A stretch of DNA of 64,000 nucleotides, taken from NCBI RefSeq assembly GCF_011044255.1, contig NZ_CP049107.1, forward strand, positions 4,151,001 through 4,215,000, given 5' to 3'. Positions 26,927 to 34,065 of the stretch are shown in pieces (within the stretch, counting starts at the first letter, position 1; each line of letters starts with the position of its first letter). Source of the DNA: Rhizorhabdus phycosphaerae. Lineage in GTDB: Bacteria > Pseudomonadota > Alphaproteobacteria > Sphingomonadales > Sphingomonadaceae. The notes beneath the pieces are model-generated. The model made no database searches, was not told the origin of the DNA, and saw nothing but the letters and a program-made list of their open reading frames with translations. Both the position numbers and the translations under genes were made by a program.

Positions 26927-26942
26927 TGTCGCATATGCGACA
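26927..26942. promoter_or_regulatory. 16-bp perfect palindrome TGTCGCATATGCGACA, candidate Crp/Fnr operator
   Basis: Both 8-base arms are exact complements, giving a dyad of the size and form (TGTCGC-N4-GCGACA) bound by Crp/Fnr-family dimers. It lies in the 93-base gap between the divergent oxidoreductase and hydroxyacid dehydrogenase genes, and a Crp/Fnr gene is the next gene of the latter operon. It also contains an in-frame ATG (26935), so it argues for the later start at 26965. Binding by that regulator is inferred. Confidence 0.6.
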
Positions 26943-26964
26943 GTCATGGAAGGGGTGGCCTTCT

Positions 26965-28140
26965 ATGGTCCTGGCGGAAAGGAAGGAAGCCAAGCTGGCG
27001 CAGGATCATAATATCGCAGCGTTGCGGCGGCGGGCATTGCGACGCCTGCCCGGTCCGATCTTCGATTATATCGATGGCGGCGCGGAGGATGAGATTGCGC
27101 TGCGCGAGTCGGTCGCTGCGTTCGATCGCGCCAGGCTGTCGCCGCGGATGATGGTCGACGTCTCGACGCTCGATACGAGCACCACATTGTTCGGCCGACG
27201 CATTCCCTTGCCGCTGATGCTTGCGCCGACCGGTTTGACCCGGCTGTTCCATCCCGAAGCGGAACAGGCCGTGGCGCGCGCCGCCGATACGGTCGGGCTG
27301 CCCTATTGCCTGTCGACCCTGGGAACGATGACGATCGAGGAACTCGCCGATCCTGCGGGGGCGCCACGCCTGTTCCAGATCTATATCTTCCGCGACCGGG
27401 GCCTCACCGAGGAGTTCATCGCGCGGGCCAAGGCAGCTGGCTATGACGGCCTCGTCCTGACAGTCGACACGCTCGTCGCGGGCAAGCGCGAGCGCGACAT
27501 CGTCAATGGGCTGGCGCTTCCGCCGAAGTTGACGCCCAGAAGCTTCCTGAGCTTTGCGGCCAAGCCGCGCTGGTCGCTGCCTGCGCTGTTCGGGCGCAAG
27601 TTCGACTTCGTCAACGTCGCCCACCGCGTCGCGACAATGACCGACAAGCCGGTTTCGCTGGCTGCCTATGTCAACGGGCAGTTCGATCGCTCGTTGACCT
27701 GGCGTGACCTGGAATGGCTTGCCTCGAAATGGGGTGGTCCGCTGGCGGTGAAGGGGATCATCCGCCCCGAGGATGCGACGGCGGCGCTCGACAGCGGGGT
27801 GGATACCATCATGGTCTCGAACCATGGCGGACGGCAACTGGAGACTGCGGTAGCGCCGTTCGACGCTATCAGCGCGATTGCCGATGTAATCGGCGGGCGG
27901 GGCACGATCATTTGCGATGGAGGCGTCCGGCGCGGCGCGCATGTCGCCAAGGCCCTTGCGGCGGGGGCGCAAGCCTGTTCGATTGGGCGCGCCTATCTCT
28001 ACGGCCTCGCCGCCGATGGCGAGCGCGGCGTGACGACGGCGATCGATATACTGCGTGAAGAGCTGGAGCGGACGATGATCCTCGCCGGCATATCGTCGTG
28101 CGCGGAGTTCAACCGCAGCCTGCTTGCGTCGGTTCAATGA
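26965..28140 (+). CDS. FMN-dependent 2-hydroxyacid dehydrogenase/oxidase (LldD family)
   Basis: A 391-residue TIM-barrel flavoenzyme that oxidises an L-2-hydroxyacid to the 2-oxoacid. Family marks are FDYIDGGAEDEIALRES near the N-terminus, PLMLAPTGLTRLFHP, and the C-terminal catalytic HGGRQL within VSNHGGRQLETAVAPFDAI. The usual members act on lactate, mandelate or glycolate. The ATG at 26965 has AAGGGG nine bases upstream; an ATG at 26935 is in frame but lies inside a palindromic operator. The long open frame before this is antisense to the neighbouring oxidoreductase gene. The stop overlaps the following regulator start (ATGA). Product oxoacid would be a substrate type for the divergent oxidoreductase. 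Confidence 0.93.
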   Translation: MVLAERKEAKLAQDHNIAALRRRALRRLPGPIFDYIDGGAEDEIALRESVAAFDRARLSPRMMVDVSTLDTSTTLFGRRIPLPLMLAPTGLTRLFHPEAEQAVARAADTVGLPYCLSTLGTMTIEELADPAGAPRLFQIYIFRDRGLTEEFIARAKAAGYDGLVLTVDTLVAGKRERDIVNGLALPPKLTPRSFLSFAAKPRWSLPALFGRKFDFVNVAHRVATMTDKPVSLAAYVNGQFDRSLTWRDLEWLASKWGGPLAVKGIIRPEDATAALDSGVDTIMVSNHGGRQLETAVAPFDAISAIADVIGGRGTIICDGGVRRGAHVAKALAAGAQACSIGRAYLYGLAADGERGVTTAIDILREELERTMILAGISSCAEFNRSLLASVQ

Positions 28141-28865
28141 CCGCCGGGCGTGCAACCTTCGACTTTACCCAGTGGCTGAGTGCGGAGGCGCGCGCGGCGC
28201 TGGCGGCGGCCGCGCGGGTTCGCCGTCTGCAGGCCGGCGCGACGATCTACGCACAGGGCGATGCCGGCGACGAGATGTTCCGGATCGTCAGCGGGGTCGT
28301 GCGCCTGTCGGTGATGCAGCGCGACGGGCGCGAACTGCTCTATCAACTGTTCCAGCCGGGCGACAGTTTCGGCACCAGCACGATCGTCGACGACGAGCCC
28401 CGGCCGCAGACTGCCGAGGCCTATGAGGATGTCGAACTCGAAGTCTGGTCGCGCAGGACGCTCGACGAGCTTCGTCGGGTCCATCCTTCGCTGAACGATG
28501 CGCTGCTCCGCCTGCTGTCGCGACATATGCGGCTGCTGAGCGACTATTTCGCGGGCTTCGCCTTCGACGAACTGTCCTGTCGGCTCGCCCAGCGGATCGT
28601 CGATGCGATCGACATGTTCGGCGTGCCGGTCGCGGGCGGGCACGCTTTCTCCCGATCGATCAACCAGGGGGAACTGGCGCTGATGGTCGGCGGAACACGC
28701 CAGTCGGTCAACCGGGTGCTGCGCGATTTCAAGCGGGAGGGGCTCGTCACGACGCGCGGCAATGCGCTGATCGTGACCGATCTGCCAGCGATGCGGCGGA
28801 TCGCGGCCCAGGGCTGGAAGCTCCGGCGTTTCGATGCCTCCGATGACGACGCGCCGAAGCATTGA
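28137..28865 (+). CDS. Crp/Fnr family transcriptional regulator
   Basis: A 242-residue regulator: cyclic-nucleotide-binding beta-roll (LQAGATIYAQGDAGDEMF and LFQPGDSFGTSTIVDDE), dimer helix, and a C-terminal HTH_Crp (INQGELALMVGGTRQSVNRV). It has a single cysteine and so cannot carry an Fnr iron-sulfur cluster. In the recognition helix TRQSVNR, glutamine stands where Crp has its key glutamate, which predicts a DNA site different from TGTGA; a TGTCGC palindrome lies before its own operon. The start at 28137 overlaps the hydroxyacid dehydrogenase stop. The signal it senses is unknown; cAMP-binding residues are not clearly kept. Confidence 0.92.
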   Translation: MTAGRATFDFTQWLSAEARAALAAAARVRRLQAGATIYAQGDAGDEMFRIVSGVVRLSVMQRDGRELLYQLFQPGDSFGTSTIVDDEPRPQTAEAYEDVELEVWSRRTLDELRRVHPSLNDALLRLLSRHMRLLSDYFAGFAFDELSCRLAQRIVDAIDMFGVPVAGGHAFSRSINQGELALMVGGTRQSVNRVLRDFKREGLVTTRGNALIVTDLPAMRRIAAQGWKLRRFDASDDDAPKH

Positions 28866-28879
28866 GGGAGAAGGACGGG

Positions 28880-29647
28880 ATGGAGATGGCGATGTTCGGC
28901 GAACGGCCTCTGGCGGGACGAACCGCCTTCGTGACGGGCGCGTCGGCGGGGCTGGGGCGCCACTTCGCAAAGCTGCTCGCGGCAGCCGGCGCACGACTTG
29001 TGATCGCGGCGCGGCGCGGTGACCGGCTCGAAGATGTCCGCCAGGAGATCGAGGCGGCGGGTGGGGCATGTCGCTGCGTCGTCGTCGACCTCACCGATAT
29101 CGACGCGATTGCCAGCCTCGAAGCCGATCTCGGGGAGGTCGACATTCTCGTTAACAATGCCGGCGCGTCGCGTGCTGCCATGGCGCTCAAGGTTCGGGAG
29201 GCCGACTGGGACATCGCCTTCGACACCAATCTCAAGGGGCTCTTCTTCCTGTCCCAGGCCTTTGCCCGCGCGCGCAAGGCGGAGGGGAAAGCGGGGGCGA
29301 TCGTCAACATCGCGTCGATCACGGGCCTGCGCCAGGGCGTCGGCCTGCTTCCCTATCATGTGTCCAAGGCGGGGGTGATCCAGCTGACCAAGACGCTGGC
29401 GCTCGAACTGGCGCCGGCCGGCATCAGGGTCAACGCCATCGCGCCGGGGTCCTTCCCGACCGAGATCACCGCCGGCTTCTGGGAGTCGCCGGCGGGCCAG
29501 ACGATGATGGCCCGCATTCCGCAAGGGCGGCTCGGCGAATTCGCTGATTTGGATGGGCCGATGCTGCTGCTAGCGTCGGAGGCCTCGCGCTACATGACCG
29601 GCTCGGTAATCGTCGTCGATGGTGGGCACAGCATAAGCGGCTTGTAA
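28880..29647 (+). CDS. short-chain dehydrogenase/reductase (SDR)
   Basis: A classical NAD(P)-dependent SDR of 255 residues. It has TGASAGLGRHFAK (coenzyme glycine motif), NNAGAS, the catalytic serine in IASITGLRQG, YHVSKAG for the Tyr-Lys pair, and a C-terminal RYMTGSVIVVDGGHS segment. Oxidation or reduction of an alcohol/ketone is expected; many homologues serve steroid or terpenoid breakdown. The ATG at 28880 lies behind GGGAGAAGGA, and the gene begins 14 bases after the regulator stop, so it belongs to the same operon. A second ATG at 28886 is possible. It could make the ketone that the downstream Baeyer-Villiger monooxygenase uses. Confidence 0.93.
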   Translation: MEMAMFGERPLAGRTAFVTGASAGLGRHFAKLLAAAGARLVIAARRGDRLEDVRQEIEAAGGACRCVVVDLTDIDAIASLEADLGEVDILVNNAGASRAAMALKVREADWDIAFDTNLKGLFFLSQAFARARKAEGKAGAIVNIASITGLRQGVGLLPYHVSKAGVIQLTKTLALELAPAGIRVNAIAPGSFPTEITAGFWESPAGQTMMARIPQGRLGEFADLDGPMLLLASEASRYMTGSVIVVDGGHSISGL

Positions 29648-29669
29648 GGCGTGTCCGCGCTGAAGGCGA

Positions 29670-29698
29670 TTGACTTGGGATACCGACCGGTAGATATA
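29670..29698 (+). promoter_or_regulatory. promoter with palindrome TACCGACCGGTA before the monooxygenase gene
   Basis: TTGACT (29670-29675) and GATATA (29693-29698), 17 bases apart, form a plausible sigma70 promoter. The spacer contains TACCG-AC-CGGTA (29681-29692), a dyad placed where a repressor would block polymerase. It lies 41 bases before the TTG start at 29739. The cognate regulator is unknown. Confidence 0.5.
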
Positions 29699-29738
29699 TA
29701 TTATCACTGGTATAGTTCCGCTGGAGGGGGCGGATTTC

Positions 29739-31727
29739 TTGGATCCCGCGCTTGTTCGCGGGCATGGAGACAAGACGTTGAGCATCAGCACCGCACGCCC
29801 GATTTCCTCCGACATTGTTGATCGCGATCTGCTCCGCCGCGGCGTCGACGAAGCCAATATCCCGGCACTTCTCATGTGCCTCGTCCAGTTGACCGGTGAC
29901 GAGAAGTGGCTGGCCAAGCCCTATGCCCCCAATCGCGGCAAGGGTCTGGACGACAATGACAGTGGCGGCCTTTCGGACGAGGTGCAGCGCGAGATCCGCG
30001 ATGCCGCCTTCGCCGCTATCTCGGCCTGGGTGGACGGCAAGCCGCTGGCGGTCGCACGTCCGGCCAATGCCGATCTCGCGCGCATGCTGAGCGTTGCCAT
30101 GACCGAGGAAGTGCCCGCTGAATATGGCGATGTCGTCGCCTCGTCGCTGGGGTTCGATCCGGCGCCTTCACCGGTCGCAGCGGCGCGCCCGTTGCAGGCG
30201 ATCATCATCGGCGGCGGCATTTCGGGCATGGCAGCCGCGATGCAGTTGCAGCAGCGCGGCATTGCCTATCGCATCTTTGAGAAGAACGCCGAGTTCGGCG
30301 GTACCTGGTGGGAAAACCGCTATCCGGGTTGTGGCGTCGACACGCCCAACCTCACCTACACCTTCGCCTGTCGCCCGAACGACTGGAGCAAATATTTTCC
30401 GCTCCAGGAAGAGATCGAGCGCTATCTGCTCGATACGGCCCAGTCGTTCAATCTCTATGAGAATGTCAGCTTTTCGACCATTGTCGAGAAGGCGGAGTGG
30501 CAAGCCGACGCGAACCGCTGGCGGGTCGTCGTGCGCGGGCCCGATGGCGTCGAGCAGGAGCATTTCGCCGATATCGTCCTGAGTGCGGTGGGCATCCTCA
30601 ACATGCCGCTGATCCCCGAGATCAAGGGGCTGGACAGCTTTACCGGACGGGTGGTGCACACCTGTCAGTGGCCCGACGACCTCGATCTCAAGGGCAAGCG
30701 TGTCGCGGTCGTCGGCAATGGCGCTTCGGCGATGCAGGTCGTGCCCGCGATCGCCGACGAAGTCGCCGAGATGACGATCTTCGCGCGCTCGAAGCAGTGG
30801 GCCGCGCCTTTCCCGCAGTTCCGCAAGCCCGTGCCGGACGGCGTGCGCTATCTGATGAAGGTCTTCCCGCTCTATCGTGGCTGGGTCGAGCAGCGCCTGT
30901 CCTGGACCTTTAACGACCGCGTCCACGGTACGCTGTTCCGCGACCCCAACTGGCCGGCGCCCGAGCGCGCGGTCAACGCGATCAACGACGGTCATCGCGA
31001 GTTTTTCACCCGCTATGTCCGGCAGCAGCTGGAGGGACGCGAGGACCTGATATCGATGGTCCTGCCCGACTATCCGCCCTTCGCTAAGCGGATGCTGCTC
31101 GACAATGGCTGGTATCGCACGCTGCTCAAGCCGCATGTCGAACTGATTCCCGAGCGCCTTGCCGAGGTGAAGGGGGCGACCCTGGTCGCGAGCGGCGGCA
31201 AGGAAGTCGAGGTCGATGTCCTCATCCTCGCCACCGGTTACCAGGCGGCCAATGTGCTCGGCTCCTATGACGTGATCGGGCGCGAAGGCCGCGTGCTGCG
31301 GGAATATTGGGATGGCGACAATGCCGCCGCCTATCTCGGCACGCTGGTGCCCGGCTTCCCCAATTTCTTCATTCTGCTGGGCCCGAATGTCGGTTCGGGC
31401 CATGGCGGCAGCATGATCCGCAACATCGAGAACCAGGCGCATTATGCGATGAGCCTGATCGAGACGATGGTGGAGAAGGGCGCCAGCGCGGTCGAGGTGC
31501 GCGAGGACGTCTACCAGGATTATGTCAGCCGGCTGGATGCGGCGCACGAGAAGCTCGTCTGGACCCATCCGGGAACCGAGAACTGGTATCGCAATTCGCG
31601 CGGCCGGGTCGTCGCGATCACGCCGTGGCGCAACGATGCCTTCTGGCGGATGACGCGCAAGGCCAAGGTCGAGGATCTGGTTCTCGATGGCGCGCGCGCG
31701 ACGGCCGGCGAAGAATTGACTGCCTGA
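29739..31727 (+). CDS. Baeyer-Villiger monooxygenase (4-hydroxyacetophenone monooxygenase type)
   Basis: An FAD/NADPH enzyme that inserts oxygen next to a ketone carbonyl, giving an ester or lactone. The family fingerprint FxGxxxHxxxWP is exact in FTGRVVHTCQWP. Two dinucleotide folds flank it: AIIIGGGISGMAAAMQL and VAVVGNGASAMQVV. At 662 residues it carries the N-terminal extension of about 120 residues seen in 4-hydroxyacetophenone monooxygenase, which is absent from the cyclohexanone type. No ATG suits the start: TTG at 29739 follows GGAGGGGG (29722-29729) nine bases away; TTG at 29778 is the alternative. The ketone substrate is unknown. It heads a P450 and quinone-reductase-like operon. 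Confidence 0.94.
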   Translation: MDPALVRGHGDKTLSISTARPISSDIVDRDLLRRGVDEANIPALLMCLVQLTGDEKWLAKPYAPNRGKGLDDNDSGGLSDEVQREIRDAAFAAISAWVDGKPLAVARPANADLARMLSVAMTEEVPAEYGDVVASSLGFDPAPSPVAAARPLQAIIIGGGISGMAAAMQLQQRGIAYRIFEKNAEFGGTWWENRYPGCGVDTPNLTYTFACRPNDWSKYFPLQEEIERYLLDTAQSFNLYENVSFSTIVEKAEWQADANRWRVVVRGPDGVEQEHFADIVLSAVGILNMPLIPEIKGLDSFTGRVVHTCQWPDDLDLKGKRVAVVGNGASAMQVVPAIADEVAEMTIFARSKQWAAPFPQFRKPVPDGVRYLMKVFPLYRGWVEQRLSWTFNDRVHGTLFRDPNWPAPERAVNAINDGHREFFTRYVRQQLEGREDLISMVLPDYPPFAKRMLLDNGWYRTLLKPHVELIPERLAEVKGATLVASGGKEVEVDVLILATGYQAANVLGSYDVIGREGRVLREYWDGDNAAAYLGTLVPGFPNFFILLGPNVGSGHGGSMIRNIENQAHYAMSLIETMVEKGASAVEVREDVYQDYVSRLDAAHEKLVWTHPGTENWYRNSRGRVVAITPWRNDAFWRMTRKAKVEDLVLDGARATAGEELTA

Positions 31728-31777
31728 CCGCGCAGAAGCGCGGCGGGCGGGGCCGGCAACGACCGGCCCGCGAGAGG

Positions 31778-33028
31778 ATGACCGAGGAGGAGCATGTGGA
31801 GGCAGTCGCCGTCGTCGAACCGTTCGATCCGTCCATTCCGGACCTGATCACCGATCCCTATCCGATCTTCACGGAGATCCGGGAGAAGGACCCGTTTCAC
31901 TGGTCGAAATTCGGCTATTGGGTGGTCTCGCGCTACGATCATGTGCGCGAGGTGCTGATGAACCGGAAGGATTTCGGCACCGGCGATTTCATCGCCAACC
32001 TCAAGCTCTTCTACGGCCCCGACTTCGACCCGATGGCCAATTCGGCTTATCGCTGGCTGTCGGAGGTCTTCATCATGCAGGACCCGCCGCAGCATACGCG
32101 CATCCGGGGCCTGGTGACGGGATCGCTGACGGCGAAGCGCGTGCGGGCGATGGAGCCGCGCATCCGCGAGATCTGCGCCGAACTGACCGACGCCTTCATC
32201 GGTGACGGCCGTGCCGACCTGATGACCCAGTTCGCCTATAAGCTGCCGGTCATGGTCATCTGCGACCTGATGGGCATCGATTATGGCGCGCCCGCGATGG
32301 ACCGTCTGATGGCCGCTATCCCGGAGGCCTTCGTCGCGTTCGAAGCGCGCAAACTGACCGAGGCGGAACTGGCGACCGCCAACCGCGCAGTGGACGATCT
32401 CGACCGCTATTTCCTCGCCGAGTTCGAGGATCGCCTCGCCCACCCGCGCGACGATCTGCTCACCGCTCTGGCGCAGACCGGCACCATGCCCGATGGCCTG
32501 TCGATGCACGAGGCGACGACGGTCGCGATCGCGCTGTTCGGCGCCGGCTTCGAGACGACGGCGAACATCATCGGCAACGGCCTCTACCGGCTCCACTGCC
32601 ACCCCGATCAATGGGCGCGCCTCGTCGAGGCGCCCGCCGCGCTCGCCGCCTCGGCCAATGAGGAAGCGCTGCGCTATGAAAGCTCGCTGGTGGCCGCCTA
32701 TCGCACGGCGCTGCACGATACCGTGATCGACGGCCATCCGGTAGCGCAGGGCCAGCGCGTGCTGACGCTGGTCGGCGCCGCCAACCGCGACGGGCGGAAG
32801 TTTCCCGATCCCGATCGGTTCGACATCGGGCGAGGTGCTGCGGATCATATGTCCTTCGGCGGCGGCATCCATTTCTGCGTGGGGGCCGAACTCGCCCGGA
32901 TCGAGGCGCGGGTCGCCTTCGAGCATATGGCGACTGTGTTGCCGACGATGAAAGTCGACCTGTCTTCGGCCGAATGGCGCGACAATTTCCTGTTCCGGGG
33001 CCTGCTCCGCCTGCACGCGACGTGGTGA
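31778..33028 (+). CDS. cytochrome P450
   Basis: A 416-residue soluble bacterial P450 that hydroxylates an organic substrate using electrons from a ferredoxin. The oxygen-activation helix shows GAGFETT, the ExxR motif is in EEALRYES, and the heme cysteine is in FGGGIHFCVGAELAR. These are intact, so the enzyme should be active. ATG 31778 is taken as start; GTG at 31796, with GAGGAGG just before it, is an alternative. It follows the Baeyer-Villiger monooxygenase gene by about 50 bases and overlaps the next gene by GTGA. No ferredoxin or ferredoxin reductase gene is next to it, so redox partners must come from elsewhere. Confidence 0.94.
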   Translation: MTEEEHVEAVAVVEPFDPSIPDLITDPYPIFTEIREKDPFHWSKFGYWVVSRYDHVREVLMNRKDFGTGDFIANLKLFYGPDFDPMANSAYRWLSEVFIMQDPPQHTRIRGLVTGSLTAKRVRAMEPRIREICAELTDAFIGDGRADLMTQFAYKLPVMVICDLMGIDYGAPAMDRLMAAIPEAFVAFEARKLTEAELATANRAVDDLDRYFLAEFEDRLAHPRDDLLTALAQTGTMPDGLSMHEATTVAIALFGAGFETTANIIGNGLYRLHCHPDQWARLVEAPAALAASANEEALRYESSLVAAYRTALHDTVIDGHPVAQGQRVLTLVGAANRDGRKFPDPDRFDIGRGAADHMSFGGGIHFCVGAELARIEARVAFEHMATVLPTMKVDLSSAEWRDNFLFRGLLRLHATW

Positions 33029-34020
33029 TCCCGCAGACCATGCGGGCATTGGCGGGCGACAGCCTCGACGGACCCGAGGTCTTTTCGCTGCGAACAGTGC
33101 CCGTGCCGCAGCCCGGAGCGGGCGAGCTTCTCGTCAGGGTGGAGGCAGTGAGCTTCGGCTATGTTGACGGCCTGATCGCGCGCGGCCTTTACCAGCTCAA
33201 GCCAGCGGTGCCTTATGTTCCTGGCGCGGAGATCGTCGGTCGCGTCGTTGCTGTCGGGCCGGACGTGACGGGCCATGCGGTCGGAGACCGCGTGGCCACG
33301 TGGCAGCTCGCGCGGGGCGGTGGGGCGGCGGACTATGCGCTGCTGGATGCTGGTTGGACCGTTGCGGTGCCTGAAGCGCTGGATGCTGCCGGGGTGGCCG
33401 GCATGATGCTCGACTATCTCACCGCTTATTATGCTTTGGTCGATCGGGGCGGCCTGAAAGCCGGCGAAGGCGTGCTGGTCTTGGGGGCGGCGGGCGGCGT
33501 CGGCTCGGCGGCGGTGCGGATAGCGGCGGGTGCAGGCGCGATCGTCGTTGCAGGCGCTTCGACGGCGGCCAAACGTCGCACGGCGCTCGACTGCGGCGCT
33601 GCTGCGGCTATCGATTATCTTGCCGAGCACTGGCGCGACGCACTCCGTGCGGTGCAGCCGCCGAGGGGTGTCTCGGTCGTCGTCGATACCGTCGGGGGTT
33701 CGACCTTCGAGGCTGCCTTCCGCTCGCTGGCGAAGGGCGGCCGGCACCTCGTGCTCGGTTTCGCTGGCGGCGACATACCGCGCCTGCCGGCGAACCTGCC
33801 GCTGCTCAAGAGCGGTGCGCTGATCGGCGTGGATGCCCGCCATCTGGTCGAGAGCGATATCGTGCGGGCGAAGCAGATCTGGAACGAATTGCTCGCGCAG
33901 GTCGCGACTGGCGCGCTCGCGCTCCCTACCGTTCACGCCTTTCCGCTGGAGCGGTCGGGCGAGGCCCTGTCCGCGCTGCTCGATCGCGACAAGCCGGGCA
34001 AGATCGTGGTGACGATGTGA
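33025..34020 (+). CDS. NADPH:quinone oxidoreductase-like zinc-free MDR protein
   Basis: A 331-residue medium-chain dehydrogenase of the quinone reductase/enoyl reductase type. The N-terminal GroES-like domain shows PYVPGAEIVGRVVAVG and GDRVATW; the coenzyme fold is VLVLGAAGGVGSAAVRIA. There are no zinc-binding cysteines, which sets it apart from the alcohol dehydrogenase at 9949. The GTG at 33025 overlaps the P450 stop (GTGA); ATG at 33040 is in frame and also possible. It may reduce an alpha,beta-unsaturated ketone formed in the pathway. The operon ends here at a hairpin facing the convergent TonB receptor gene. Confidence 0.92.
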   Translation: MIPQTMRALAGDSLDGPEVFSLRTVPVPQPGAGELLVRVEAVSFGYVDGLIARGLYQLKPAVPYVPGAEIVGRVVAVGPDVTGHAVGDRVATWQLARGGGAADYALLDAGWTVAVPEALDAAGVAGMMLDYLTAYYALVDRGGLKAGEGVLVLGAAGGVGSAAVRIAAGAGAIVVAGASTAAKRRTALDCGAAAAIDYLAEHWRDALRAVQPPRGVSVVVDTVGGSTFEAAFRSLAKGGRHLVLGFAGGDIPRLPANLPLLKSGALIGVDARHLVESDIVRAKQIWNELLAQVATGALALPTVHAFPLERSGEALSALLDRDKPGKIVVTM

Positions 34021-34025
34021 GGTCG

Positions 34026-34051
34026 AGGCCGACGGGTTTCCCCGCCGGCCT
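34026..34051. terminator. hairpin between convergent genes
   Basis: AGGCCG-A-CGGG (34026-34036) pairs with CCCG-C-CGGCCT (34041-34051) around TTTC, with one mismatch. It lies between the ends of the quinone-reductase-like gene and the TonB receptor gene and may serve both strands. No clear T-run is present. Confidence 0.5.
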
Positions 34052-34065
34052 GCCAATGTACATGA

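Noticed and set aside
24391-26934. A very long open frame on the plus strand upstream of the hydroxyacid dehydrogenase
   Set aside because: It runs antisense to the oxidoreductase gene, has no protein motif, and exists because high-GC codons leave few stops on the other strand.
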